Assembly (NCBI GenBank): GCA_963575745.1 | Contig: CAUYUJ010014187.1 | Span: forward strand, 127,001 to 191,000 | DNA from: Prorocentrum cordatum | Lineage: Eukaryota > Sar > Dinophyceae > Prorocentrales > Prorocentraceae | Length of the DNA stretch: 64,000 nucleotides | Direction of reading: 5' to 3' | Part shown: in pieces, positions 1 to 11,371 of the stretch | Numbering within the stretch: position 1 is the stretch's first letter | How the letters are laid out: each line of letters begins with the position of its first letter | Notes under the pieces: generated by a model | Told to the model about the DNA's origin: nothing | The model's database searches: none | The model's input: only the letters and a program-made list of their open reading frames with translations | Program-made: the position numbers and the translations under genes

Positions 1-928
1 CTTGCCGAGCGGGACAGTCTCATTTCGAGGCGCAAGGTTCTCCACCGCATCAAGCGCCTTGTCATGGACGGGATGGTGACGGAGCATAGGAGGAGTCGAG
101 GCGGGAAAATCAGGATTATTCTATTGTAAAGTATTTGTCGGAGAAAATTGGGAGGAGAGCGTCAAGAAGTTGGAGGAGTTGAAAGGAGTGTCCAATTTCC
201 AGGATGGACGGTGCACGGAGTACATCAGCATGGCTATTCTCTGCGGGGCGCGAAGCCGCCTGAAGACGTTGCAGGCGACAGGGCCCGACCGTGTGCCAAC
301 GAAGATACTTCGTGCTCTCCCCTGGTCTGCTCTCCGTTCGATCAGATCTTCACGTGTTCTCAGAACTACCCGGATAGATGGAGAGAGGTATTGATTCTGT
401 TCATGCCCAAGGTACCTTGCCTTACGGCGTTGTCTGAGGGTCGATACCTTGTTAAGCAAAATGCAATTTCTCGTTGGTACTCGGCCTGTTATCTTTACTG
501 AGAACTTTGTAGAGAGTTCTGGTATATTCCATAACTTGGGCATCTATGGATTCGGGAAGGCACGTAGGACTTGGAGATTTACCAGCAGTCTAAAAACACT
601 GGCTCAACACAGGGATACGTGGGGTAAGAATGAGAGTGTGTACATCGTGAAAAACAAGCGTTCGATCATTGTAGTTTAGCTAATGCGATAAAAGGTTTAC
701 AACATGCACACGTACCTCCATACCTTCAATATGCTCTATTGGCCCCGTTGTGTGGAACCATAGGTACTGTGATCGTGGAAGGGATGGACTCTCCTGGGCT
801 CCATTGGGATCGGCGCATACGTACCGAGACCCTGAGGGGCGCCTGGGGTTCAACTTGAGTGTCGTGGCGATGTGGGCCGAGATCTTCAGTTCTTGGGATG
901 TAAAGGGAGTGGGCTACCGTGTCGAAGG
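1..928 (+). pseudogene. Decayed LINE reverse-transcriptase fragment
   Basis: This is a remnant of the reverse-transcriptase domain of a non-LTR retrotransposon on the plus strand, cut by the window start. Pieces in shifting frames match the two long LINEs of this window in the right order: ARSRLKTLQATGPDRVP (about 250-300), RWREVLILFMPK (about 375-412), FVESSGIFHNLGIYGFGK (about 505-560), and DPEGRLGFNLSVVAMW (about 830-875), which is motif B and beyond. The wording is closest to LINE-2. At least three frame changes and stops make it non-functional. It stops at about 928, directly before a repeat-junction palindrome, so motif C and everything 3' of it is missing. Homology to the other two elements is visible by eye; assignment as a pseudogene is secure, the exact 5' limit is not. 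Confidence 0.8.
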
Positions 929-1240
929 ACTGGCGCCGGCGGTGAACCATCAACCTGGTCACCCCCGGGAACGTCGTAGAGAGCTCCTTTCACGCGTAAG
1001 AGTGCTCAGAGTCGAAAGAGATAGCTTCTGAAAGTATTCCTCGAAAAAGACAAATATTGATGTTTTTCGTGTCGACATGAAGCTGGTTCCTCCAAGTGTT
1101 TTGATAGTAAAAGTGCACCTACAGAGCTCATATTAAGACAGAGAGGTCCTCATACTCGTTTACAGGTGCAAGAAATCTGCTTTCTCAAAATCAATTGTCA
1201 AATATCTTTCAAAAAAATGCAACTTGGCAGCATCCAAAAC
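929..1240. repeat. Junction palindrome plus family B repeat
   Basis: It begins with a diverged junction palindrome (GGCGCCGGCGGTGAACC, then GGTCACCCCCGG) and continues as family B. Family B diagnostics are GTGTTTTGATAGTAAAA, a CTACAGAGCTCATATTAAGA block, and TCAAATATCTTTC at the end. No coding potential is seen. Confidence 0.7.
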
Positions 1241-1283
1241 TGGGCGCCGGCGGTAAACCGTCAACCTTGGTTACCGCTGGGAG
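1241..1283 (+). repeat. Repeat-junction palindrome (type copy of ~31)
   Basis: The motif is an imperfect hairpin: arm CCGGCGGTAAACC, a loop of about 9 bases (GTCAACCTT), and arm GGTTACCGCC(GG), with one bulged A. Further copies start near 931, 2217, 3342, 4683, 6096, 6496, 6769, 7765, 8766, 9763, 10585, 10914, 14789, 15899, 17306, 24328, 24931, 27341, 27873, 28915, 30085, 31145, 32201, 33238, 35027, 61032, 61436, 61733 and 62071. One is inverted at 26589-26632. Many are flanked by ACTCGTAGAGCTTCC on the right and its inverse on the left, which extends the palindrome. Copies at 10914, 14789, 17306 and 33238 are interrupted by retro-insertions. A wider function is unknown. Confidence 0.85.
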
Positions 1284-2216
1284 ACTCGTAGAGCTTCCTA
1301 GCTCGACTTAAGTTGAGAAAACCGACAGCACCTACCAACATTCCGACTCATAGTGAATATTTTTTGACCTCTGAATGCGACAGGCCGACGCGTCTGATGT
1401 CTCCAAATCGACTCCTGTCATTACCAGCCCTGCAGCCCCCCTACAGACCGAGTGAAGTGCAGAAAACCGACAGCACCTCTCAGGATGACTTGAACAATAC
1501 AATAGTTTCGCAGACCTAATTCGGGCAGCAGACCGAGTTCCGAGCTCTGGATTCGACAGGCGGACGCGCCTGATGTCTTCAAATCGATTCCTGTCACCAG
1601 CACTGTAGCCCCCCTCAGCGCGAGTTGAGTGAAGAAAACCGAGAGCACTTCTCAGGATGACTCGACCAATACGAATAGTTTAGCTATTCTAGATCGGGCA
1701 GCAAACCGAGTTCAGAGCTCTGGATTCGACAGACAACCGCAACTGATGATTCTGAATCAGTTTCTGTAAATATCAGCTCTGTAGCTGTCCTACAGCTCGA
1801 GTTAAGTACAGAAAACCGAGAGTTCCTGTCAAGATGGCTCGCATACTACGAACAGGTTTGCGGACCTAGCTCGGCTAAGAGACCGAGTTCAGACCTCTGC
1901 TTTCAACAGGCGAACGCGCCTAATCATTCTACATCGATTCGCTGTGCTCACCAGCTCTGTAGCTGTCCTAAAGCTCGAGTTATATTCAGAAAACCGTCAG
2001 CGCGTATCAAGATGACTCAAAACGGCCGATCCCGCCACAGTGCCTTTCGATAGTAATATTCACCCGGTCGAGCTGAGATCAAGATGGCGAGCGGGAATAA
2101 GATCGAATACCACGGGAAAAAATACTAGAGCTCAAACGAATGTTCAAGTTTTAAGAACAAAATTTTCAACTGAGCAGAATTCAGGAAAAGTTCCGTCGAG
2201 ATTTTTCGAGCCAACT
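1284..2216. repeat. Satellite higher-order unit
   Basis: A ~1-kb unit made of about four diverged copies of a ~177-bp monomer. Monomer landmarks are GCAGACCGAGTTC, CAGCTCTGTAGCTG, CTCGAGTTAAGTACAG and AAGATGACTCGA. The unit closes with the conserved tail GAGCTGAGATCAAGATGGCG, followed by TTCAACCGACCAAAAG-type sequence near 2160-2190. No gene is seen; short open frames here are satellite reading-through. Confidence 0.85.
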
Positions 2217-3341
2217 GGGCGCCGGCGGTAAACCGTCAACCTTGGTTACCGCCGGGGGACTCGTAGAGCTTCCTGAGAATATCTAATGTTGAAAAAAAGA
2301 TTGTTGAGAACGAATAATTTTTCAGCCCAAGCGATTTCAGACCTCTCGATGCAACAGCCGAACGCCCCCGATGCTTCTGCATTGTCTTCTGTACGGGCTC
2401 TGAAGCTATCCTACAGCCCGAGTAACGTGCGTAAATCGAGAGCACCTCTTAAGATGAATCGAACAATAATAATAATTTGGCAAACCTAGCTCGAGCATCA
2501 GACCGATTCCAGACCTCTCAATACGACAGACAGACGCGTCTGATGTCTCGAATCGATTCCTGTGATAACCAGCCCTGAAGCCCCTCAACAGCCCGAGTTA
2601 AGTGCAGAACTCTCAGGATGACTTGAACAATAGAAACAATTTTGCGGACCTAGCTCGGGCAGCAGACCGAGTTCGGAGCTCTAGATTTGACAGGCGGACG
2701 CGCCTGATGTCTTCAAATCGACTCCTGTGACTGCCAGCACTGTAGCTCCCCTACAGCCCGAGTTGAGTACAGAGACCCGACAGCACCTCGCAAGCTGACT
2801 CGAACAATACGAATAGTTTCGCGATTCTAGATCGGGCAGCAGACCGAGTTCAGAGCTCTGCATTCAACAGACGAACGCGACTGATCATTCTGATTCGGGT
2901 TCTGTAAGTATCAGCTCTGTAGCTAGTATATAGCTCGAGTTAAGTACAGGAAACCGAGAGCGTTTGTCAAGATGACTCGAATAATACGAATAGGTTTGCG
3001 GGCCTAGCTCAGCTAGCAGACCGAGTTCAGACCTCTGGATCCAACGGACGAACGCGCCTGATGATTTTGAATGCAATAGGTGTGCTTACCAGCTCTGTAG
3101 CTGCCCTACAGCTCGAGTTGGGTACAAAATACCGACAACGCGTATGAAGATGACTCGAAACGGCCGATCCCGCCGGGACGCTTTTTGGCAGTAAAAGCTA
3201 CCCGATCGAGCTGAGATCAAGATGGCGAGCGGGAATAAGATCGAATATCACGGGAAAAAATACTAGAGCTCTAACGAATGGTTGAATTCCGAGAACCAAA
3301 TTTTCAACCGACCAAAAGTCACCAAAAGGTCCGTCGAGATG
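2217..3341. repeat. Junction palindrome and satellite higher-order unit
   Basis: It opens with the junction palindrome, then GGACTCGTAGAGCTTCC, a TATA-like AT stretch, five monomers and the unit tail at about 3200-3340. Monomer order and tail match the unit on its left, so this is the next member of the same array. No coding potential. Confidence 0.85.
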
Positions 3342-3460
3342 GGAGACGGCAGTAAACCGTCAACCAGGTTACCGCCGGGCACCTCGTAGAGCTCTTTCGT
3401 TGCAGCGCTTCTCGGAACACATCAAGGAAGCTTCTCAAGCGAGAGCAGAAAATTCGAAAA

Positions 3461-3501
<41 letters not shown>

Positions 3502-3760
3502 GGTTTTCATCCAAAATCGGTTCCTGCAAGTCTTTCGATAGTAATATTGCAGCTACGGACCTGAAAATTTTACTGGCAGACGCGTCATAACCCACTACAC
3601 GTGAGAAAAACCTGGTTTCTCAAAATGAATTGTCAAATATCTTTCGAATCTTAGCAAAACCGACCCAAAGTCACCACTTTGTCTCTTAAGGCCGGGTCGG
3701 CCAACTAGCTCCAACCCGCGCCGGACTTCCTCTAGCTCATCGATGCCGAAGAGCTCTACG
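3342..3760. repeat. Family B repeat with junction palindrome
   Basis: Starts with a diverged junction palindrome (GACGGCAGTAAACC / GGTTACCGCCGG). The body is bounded by CACCTCGTAGAGCTC at about 3380 and its inverse GAGCTCTACGAGGT at about 3747, so this copy looks like an element with short terminal inverted repeats. It contains the microsatellite at 3464-3500. Confidence 0.75.
3464..3500. repeat. (AT)n microsatellite
   Basis: About 18 AT dinucleotides inside a family B copy. The same place in the 15542-15897 copy holds a run of 56 A, and in other copies a short A-rich stretch, so this is a slippage-prone position of the family. Confidence 0.95.
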
Positions 3761-4682
3761 AGGTACAATAGCACCCCAGTACGGCTGTGCTGTTGGGTCC
3801 ACCAGTCGCCACTCGCCCCCGCCCGAGACGACAAAGGGCCCGGCACGGCTCTCGAGGTCGTCCTCCAAGGTCTCCATAGCACCCCGGTACGGCTGTGCTA
3901 TAGAGCGCCAAGGAGGCGGCGAGGTGAAAAGAGAGAACTCCGGTCCCAGGTTGGACCAGAGTGAGGAGGTTCGCGCTGCCGAGCCTCCGGCCAGTGCCGG
4001 AAGCCCGAGAGCGCGTCCAGCGCCGCTCAGGCGCCGCACCTGCCGTGCGCGCCCCGCCCGGCCGGCCCCGCGGGGCTGGGGGTGCGCTGGCGGCCGCGCG
4101 GCGCTGCGGCGCGGGCGTCGGGTCGTGTCGTTGCCGTCGTTTCCGTCGTCGCTCCCGCTGTGCTCTGGCTCTCTTTCTTTCTGCTTGTCTCCTCTGCTGT
4201 TTTTCTCTCCCTCTCTCGTGTCTCCTTTGTTTTGTTGTTCCGTTTCTGTCCTCCTCTGCTGCTTTCTCTGTTTCTGTTATTTTTCTCTCTGTCTAGTTAT
4301 TGCCTCTGTCCTGTCCGTTCTCTGTTCTTTCTCTCCTGCCCTTTTCCCTCTCTAGTTTCTTGTCTGCCTCTTTCCTCTCAGTCTCTTCTGTTTGTTTCCT
4401 GTCCCACTCGAGCAGTTTAACGACCTGCTCAGGTCGGGGCTCCCTTTCCCACTCGAGCAGTTTAACGACCTGCTCAGGTCGTGCTCAGGTCAGAGCTTGT
4501 CTGCCCGGAACGTGGGCGCGGCAATCCCGATTCCTCGCCCCAGGGCGAGGCGTGCCCGCGTTCGTGCGAACGCTCTCGTCTGGGAGGCCGCGGGGGTCTC
4601 CCCGGAAGCTTTTCTGAAGCTCTTCTGAAGCACTGCCAGCGACGCTGCCGCGCGTGCCTGCACGCGTGCGGGCACGCCTGAA
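3761..4682. other. GC-rich then pyrimidine-rich spacer, no gene recognised
   Basis: The first part repeats a segment (ACGGCTGTGCT context) at about 3780 and 3892. A GC-rich stretch follows (about 3960-4140), then about 250 bases that are almost all C and T (4150-4400) on the plus strand. Open frames cross it in several phases but have biased, low-complexity composition and no recognisable motif. I see no supportable gene. Confidence 0.55.
4403..4492. repeat. Tandem duplication, 45-bp period
   Basis: Two nearly identical 45-base copies start with CCCACTCGAGCAG at 4403 and 4448 and both contain CGACCTGCTCAGGTCG, which is itself palindromic. Its role is unknown. Confidence 0.9.
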
Positions 4683-5860
4683 CTGGGCGCCGGCGGTAAA
4701 CCGTCAACCTTCCTTACCGCCGGGGAACTCGTAAAGCTTCCTAAGCATATATAATGTCGAAAAAATGCAGAGAACGCATAATTTTTCAGCCTAAACGATT
4801 TCAGACCTCTCGATGCAACAGCCAAACGCCCCTCATGCTGCTGGATCGTTTTGTGTGCGCACGAGCTCCGTAGCTCTCGTACAGCGCGAGTTACGTGCGA
4901 AAATCGACAGCACCTCTCAAGATCACTCGAACAATACAAATAGTTTCGCGAATCTAGCTCGAGTATCAGACGAGTTCAGAAATCTGAATGCAACAGGCGG
5001 ACGCGCCTGATGTCTGCGAATCGATTCCTGTGATTACCAGCCCTGCAGCCCCCTTACAGCCCGAGTTAAGTGCACAAAAAGGACAGCACCTCTGAAGATG
5101 ACTCGAACAACACGAGAGCAGCAGGCCGAGTTCAGGGCTCTGAATGCGACAGGTGGACGCGATTGATGTCTTCGAATCGATTCCAGTAATTACCGGCACT
5201 GCAGCCCCCTTACAGCTCGAGTTAAGTGCAGAAAACGGACAGCACCTCTCAAGATGGCTCGACGAATACGACTAGTTTTGCGAACCTAGCTCGGGCAGCA
5301 GCCGAGTTCCGAGCTCTGGATTTGGCAGGCGGACGCGCCTGATGTCTCTGAATCGATTTCTCTGAGTACGAGCCCTGTAGCCCCCCTACAGCCCGCGTTA
5401 AGTGCAGAAAACTGTCAGCACCTCTCAAGATGACCCCAACAACACGAATAGTTTCGAGAATCTAGCCAGGGCAGCAGAGCGAGTTTAGACCTCTAGATGG
5501 AACAGACAAACACGCCTGATGATTCGCAATCGATTCCTGTAAGAATGAGCTCTGTAGCTGCCATACAGCTCGAGTTAAGCAAAAAATACCGACAACGCCT
5601 AAGATGACTCGAAACAGCCGATCCCGCCGCGATGCTTTTTTTTGCAGAAATATTTACCCGATCGAGCTGAGATCAAGATAACGAGCGGGAATAAGATCAA
5701 ATGTGGTCAGAAAAAAAACTGGAGCTCAAACGAATGGTTGAATTCCGAGAACCAAATTTTCAACCGACCAAAAGTCAGCAGAAGGTCCGTCGAAATTTTT
5801 CTTGACAACTAGCTCTCCAGCGCCCCGGAATTACTCTTAAGCTTCCAGCAACTAGCTAAG
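4683..5860. repeat. Junction palindrome and satellite higher-order unit
   Basis: Begins with the junction palindrome, then the TATATAATGTCG-type leader, about five monomers and the conserved tail (GAGCTGAGATCAAGAT near 5660). The tail is followed by CTTCCAGCAACTAGCTAA and an inverted CTCTACGAGTTA end. Confidence 0.85.
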
Positions 5861-6095
5861 GCAAGCTCTACGAGTTACGGGTGCCGGAAGCGCTCCCGGA
5901 CACGCTGCCGGCTCAGGCGAGCTGCTGCGAGGATCCTGGAGCGGCGAAGGTGGGCGTCTTCCCGTCACCACCCAAACCCGGCTTCTTCTCTGAAGCCCTC
6001 AGCTCTCCAAGTAGCTATCCGGGAATTTCTAGAAAAACGTGAACTTGGTAGCGTCCAAAACCCGAAGAGCGAAGAGACCCTTTGGGGACGGGAAC
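5861..6095. repeat. Truncated GC-rich family C pieces
   Basis: Contains fragments of the GC-rich ~280-bp repeat seen complete at 13059-13438 (AAGCGCTCCCGGACACGCTG, and the CGAAGAGCGAAGAGACCCT end). Pieces are in shuffled order, which suggests rearrangement. No gene. Confidence 0.65.
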
Positions 6096-6768
6096 TGGCG
6101 CCGGCGGTGAACCGTCAACCTAGTCACCGCCGGGAACCTCGTAGAGCTCCGTACACTGATAAGAGTGCTGAGAGGCATGAAATAGAGATTTTTCGAAAAT
6201 CTTGATCTTCGATTTTTTCGATGTTCATATTCGCTCAGTTCCGGGAAGTCAACTCTCAAGAAAATACATCGGGAGAGCTGAGCTGCTGTCAGAGAGGAGT
6301 TCATATGCCAATGCTCGGCGTAAAAATCTGCTCTCAAAATGAATGGTCAAATATCTTTCAAATCTGCGCAAAACCGACCCAAAGTCACCACTTTCTCCTT
6401 TCTGGTGGGGTCGGCCAACTAGCTCCACCCCGCGCCGGAATTCCTCTAGCTCATCGATAACGAAGAGCTCTACGAGGTATTTTTCTTGCCAACTGGGACC
6501 GGCGGTAAACCGTCAACCTGGCTACCGCCGGGAACCTCGTAGAGCTCTTTTCTTGCACGGCGATCGTCGGAACACGGAGAAAAAGCTTCTGGAGCGAGAA
6601 AGAAAAAACTCAAAAAAACACGTTTTTCTGCTTTTACTCAACATCGTCTCCCCCAAGTCTTTTGATAGTAATACTGCACCTACAGACCTGAAAAATTTAC
6701 TGGCAGACGCGGCAAAACCCACTACAGGTGCGAAAAATCTGTTTTCTCAAAATGAATTGTCAAATACT
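6096..6768. repeat. Two family B repeats with junction palindromes
   Basis: Two copies, beginning at about 6096 and 6496, each opened by a junction palindrome. The first is bounded by ACCTCGTAGAGCTC (about 6139) and GAGCTCTACGAGGT (about 6465), a clear pair of terminal inverted repeats. The second carries TTTTGATAGTAATACTGCA and ends in TTGTCAAATACTGG where the satellite array begins. Confidence 0.75.
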
Positions 6769-9700
6769 GGGCACCGGCGGTAAACCGTCAACCTTGGTTA
6801 CCGCCAGGAGACTCGTAGAGCTTCCTAGCTCGACTTAAGTTGAGAAAACCGACAGCACCTACCAACATTCCAACTCATAGTGAATATTTTTTGACCTATG
6901 AATGCGACAGGCGGACGCGTCTGATGTCTGCGAATCGACTCCTGTCATTACCAGCCCTGCAGCCCCACTACAGCCCGAGTTAAGTGCAGAAAACCGACAG
7001 CACCTCTCAGGATGACTCGAACAATACAGTAGTTTCGCAGACCTAATTCGGGCAGCAGACCGAGTTCCGAGCTCTCGATTCGACAGGCGGACGCGCCTGA
7101 TGTATTCCAATCGATCCATGTGACCGCCAGCACTGTAGCCCCCCTCAGCGGGAGTTGATTAAACCGAGAGCACTCTCAAGATGACTCGACCAATACGAAT
7201 AGTTTCGCGATTCTAGACCAGTCAGCAGACCAAGTTCAGAGCTCTGGATTCGACAGACAAACGCAACCGATGATTCTGAATCGGTTTCTGTAAATATCAG
7301 CTCTGTAGCTGTCATACAGCTCGAGTTAAGTACAGAAAACCGAGAGCGTCTGTCAAGATGACTCGAATAATACGAATAGGTTTGCGGACCTAGCTCGGCT
7401 AACAGACCGAGTTCAGACCTCTGGATTCAACAGGCAAACGCGCATAATCATTCTACATCGATTAGCTGTGCTTACCAGCTCTGTAGCTGTCCTGAAGCTC
7501 GAGTTATGTTCAGAAAACCGCCAGCGCGTATCAAGATGACTCAAAACGGCCGATCCCGCCACAGTGCTTTTTGATAGTAATATTCACCCGATCGAGCTGA
7601 GATCAAGATGGCGAGCGGGAATAAGATCAAATATCACGGGAAAAATACTAGAGCTCTAACGAATGGTTGAATTTCGAGAACAAAATTGTCAACCGACCAA
7701 AAGTCACCAAAAGTTCCGTCGAGATTTTTCGAGCCAACTAGCTCTCCAGCGCGTCCGAATTACTGGGCGCCGGCGGTAAACCGTCAACCTTGGTTACCGC
7801 CGGGAGACTCGTAGAGCTTCCTAGCTCGACTTAAGTTGAGAAAACCGACAGCACCTACCAACATTCCGACTCATAGTGAATATTTTTTGACCTCTGAATG
7901 CGATTGGCGGACGCGTCTGATGTCTGCGAATCGACTCCTGTCATACCAGCCCTGAAGCCCCCCTGCAGCCCGAGTTAAGTGCAGAAAACCGACAGCACCT
8001 CTCAGGATGACTCGAACAATACAATAGTTTCGCAGACCTGATTCGGGCAGCAGACCGAGTTCCGATCTCTGGATTCGACAGGCGGACGCGCCTGATATCT
8101 TCAAATCGATTCCTGTGACAACAAGCACTGTAGCCCCCCTCAGCGCGAGTTGAGTGAAGAAAACCGAGAGCACTTCTCAAGATGACTCGACCAATACGAA
8201 TAGTTTCGCGATTCTAGATCGGGCAGCAGACCGAGTTCAGAGCTCTGGATTCGACAGACAAACGCAACTGATGATTCTGAATCGGTTTCTGTAAATATCA
8301 GCTCTGTAGCTGTCATACAGCTCGAGTTAAGTACAGAAAACCGAGAGTTCCTGTCAAGATGACTCGAATAATACGAATAGGTTTGCGGACCTAGCTCGGC
8401 TAACAGACCGATTTCAGACATCTGGATTCAACAGGCGAACGCGCCTAATCATTCTACATCGAATAGCTGTGCTTACCAGCTCTGCAGCTGTCCTAAAGCT
8501 CGAGTTATGTTCAGAAAGCCGTCAGCGCGTATCAAGATGACTCGAAACAGCCGATCCCGCCACAATGCTTTTCGATAGTAATATTCACCCGATCGAGCTG
8601 AGATCAAGATGGCGAGCGGGAATAAGATCGAATATCACGGGAAAAAATACTAGAGCTCTAACGAATGTTCAAATTTTGAGAACATAATTTTCAACTGAGC
8701 AAAAGTCACCAAAAGTTCCGTCGAGATTTTTCGAGCCAACTAGCTCTCCAGCGCGCCGGAATTACTGGGCGCCGGCGGTAAACCGTCAACCTTGGTTACC
8801 GCCGGGAGACTCGTAGAGCTTCCTAGCTCGACTTAAGTTGAGGAAACCGACAGCACCTACCAACATTCCGACTCATAGTGAACATGTTTTGACCTCTGAA
8901 TGCGACAGGCGGACGCGCCTGATGTCTGCGAATCCAATCCTGTCATTACCAGCCCTGCAGCCCCCCTACAGCCCGAGTTAAGTGCAAAAAACCGACAGCA
9001 CTTCTCAGGATGACTCGAACAATACAGTTTCGCAGACCTAATTCGGGCAGCAGACCGAGTTCCGAGCTCTGGATTCGACAGGCGGACGCGCCTGATGTCT
9101 TCAAATCGATTCCTGTGACCACCAGCACTGCAGCCCCCTCAGCGCGAGTTGAGTGAAGAAAACCGAGAGCACTTCTCAAGATGACTCGACTAATACGAAT
9201 AGTTTCGCGTTTCTGGCTCGGCTAGCAGACCGAGTTCAGAGCTCTGGATTCGACAGACAAACACAAATGATGATTCTGACTCGGTTTCTGTAAATATCAG
9301 CTCTGTAGCTGTCCTACAGCTCGAGTTAAGTACAGAAAACCGAGAGTTCCTGTCGAGATCACTCGAATAATACGAATAGGTTTGCGAACCTAGCTCGGAT
9401 CACAGACCGAGTTCTGATCTCTGGATTCAACAGGCGAACGCGCCTAATCATCCTACATCGATTAGCTGTGCTTATCAGCTCTGTAGCTGTCCTAAAGCTC
9501 GAGTTATGTTCAGAAAACCGTCAGCGCGTATCAAGATGACTCAGAACGGCCGATCCCGCCACAGTGCTTTTCGATAGTAATATTCACCCGATCGAGCTGA
9601 GATCAAGATGGCGAGCGGGAATAAGATCGAATATCACGGGAAAGAATACTAGAGCTCTAACGAATTGTTGAATTTTGAGAACAAAATTTTCAACCGACCA

Positions 9701-10583
9701 AAAGTCACCAAAAGTTCCGTCGAGATTTTTCTTGCCAACTAGCTCTCTAGCGCGCCGGAACTGTGCGCCGGCGGTAAACCGTCAACCTTGGTTACCGCCG
9801 GGAGACTCGTAGAGCTTCCTAGCTCGACTTAAGTTGAGAAAACAAAAAGCACCTACCAACATTGCGGACGCGTCTGTCATTACCAGCCCTGCAGCTCCCC
9901 TAGTGCAGAAAACGCACCTCTCAGGATGACTCGAACAATACAGTAGTTTCGCAGACCTGATTCGGGCAGCAGACCGAGTCCCGAGCTCTGGATTCGACAG
10001 GCCGACGCGCCTGATCTCTTCAAATCGATTCCTGTGACAACAAGCACTCGAGCCCCCCTGAGCGCGAGTTCAGTGTAAAACCAGGAGCACTTCTTAAGAT
10101 GACTCGACCAATACGAATAGTTTCGCGATTCTCGATCGGGCAGCAGACCGAGTCTGCTATGGATTCCACAGACAAACGCAACTGATCATTCTGAATCCGT
10201 TTCTGTGAATATCAGCTCTCTAGCTGTCCGACAGCTCGAGCTAAGTACAGAAAACTGAGAGTTCCTGTCAAGATAACTCGAATAATACGAATAGGTTTGC
10301 GAACCTAGCTCGGCTAACAGACCGAGTTCATATCTCTGGATTCAACATGCGAACGCGCCTAATCAATCTACATCGATTAGCTGTGCTTATCAGCTCTGTA
10401 GCTGTCCTAAAGCTCGAGTTATATTCAGAAAACCGTCAGCGCGTATCAAGATGACTCGAAACGGCCGATCCCGCCACAGTGCTTTTCGATAGTAGTATTC
10501 ACCCGATCGAGCTGAGATCAAGGTGGCGAGCGGGAATAAGATCGAATATCACGGGAAAAAATACTAGAGTTCTAACAAATGTT
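6769..10583. repeat. Satellite array: four ~1-kb higher-order units
   Basis: Units start at 6769, 7765, 8766 and 9763, a period of 996-1001 bases. Within a unit the four monomers are clearly diverged from each other. Monomers at the same position in successive units are nearly identical: for example, the landmark CTCTGGATTCGACAGACAAA recurs every 1000 bases near 7241, 8241 and 9241. That is the hallmark of higher-order satellite repeats. The fourth unit has small deletions. Each unit ends in the ATGGCGAGCGGGAATAAGAT tail. No coding potential was accepted. Confidence 0.9.
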
Positions 10584-10940
10584 CACTGGGCGCCGGCGGT
10601 AAACCGTCAACCAGGTTACCGCCGGGGCCCTGTTAGAGCTCTTCTATCACATCGCGCTTCTCGAAACACACAAGGTAAGCTTCTGGAGCGAGAAACGACA
10701 AAATCGAAAAATCACGTTTTCCTGTTTTTATCTAACGTCGGTTGCTGCAAGTGTTTTCATAGTGATAATGACCTATGGGCCTAAAAATTTACTGGCGGAC
10801 GCGCCATTACCCACTACAGCGAAAAATCTGCTTTCTCGAATTGTCAAATATCTTTCAAATCTCGCAAAACCATCCAAAAGTTATCACTTTGTCCTTTCGG
10901 TCGGAAGGACCAGCTGGGCGCTGGCGGTAAACCGTCGACC
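10584..10940. repeat. Family B repeat, then interrupted junction palindrome
   Basis: A family B copy opens with a junction palindrome and shows the GAGCGAGAAACGACAAAATC and ATAGTGATAATGACCTA stretches. A second palindrome starts at 10914, but only its left arm and loop remain because an insertion begins at about 10941. Confidence 0.75.
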
Positions 10941-11371
10941 TTTGTTTTTTTGCGGACTTTGCGGTCGACTGTGCAGGCTTTCCAGCCTAGTCGGAGCAAG
11001 GAGCGGACGTATCCAAACAGGCAAGGCGTGAGTGAGCACAAACTCTTATTCACATCAAACCAGTCCGAAATACGCATGTTCAACCCGCCGTATGACAAGA
11101 GGCGTATGCTCAACGTCACATGTGAAGTAATCAACGAATTAGACGGGGAAACAACCCGTGGAAGAACGTCACCTGAAGAATATGAGGGGCACCTGCCCTT
11201 TACACACCTGAAGCGCTTAGTGGGGCCCACAGCGGGCCGTAGAGCCATCATGGCTCCAGCGAGAGGTCAAACAGAGAGATAAAGTGAGGAAAACAAGAAC
11301 AGGTGAGATACAAGCATTACAGCCTTCGCTGTTCTAAACCGAAAGTTGCATACAAGTGCGCACGAATAGCT

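Noticed and set aside
3924-4420. Overlapping plus-strand frames rich in Ser, Leu and Cys
   Set aside because: Low-complexity pyrimidine tract read in three phases; no motif and no supporting context.
6769-10583. CRISPR-like repeat/spacer array
   Set aside because: Repeats are ~177-base diverged monomers in ~1-kb units with no unique short spacers, in a eukaryotic context.
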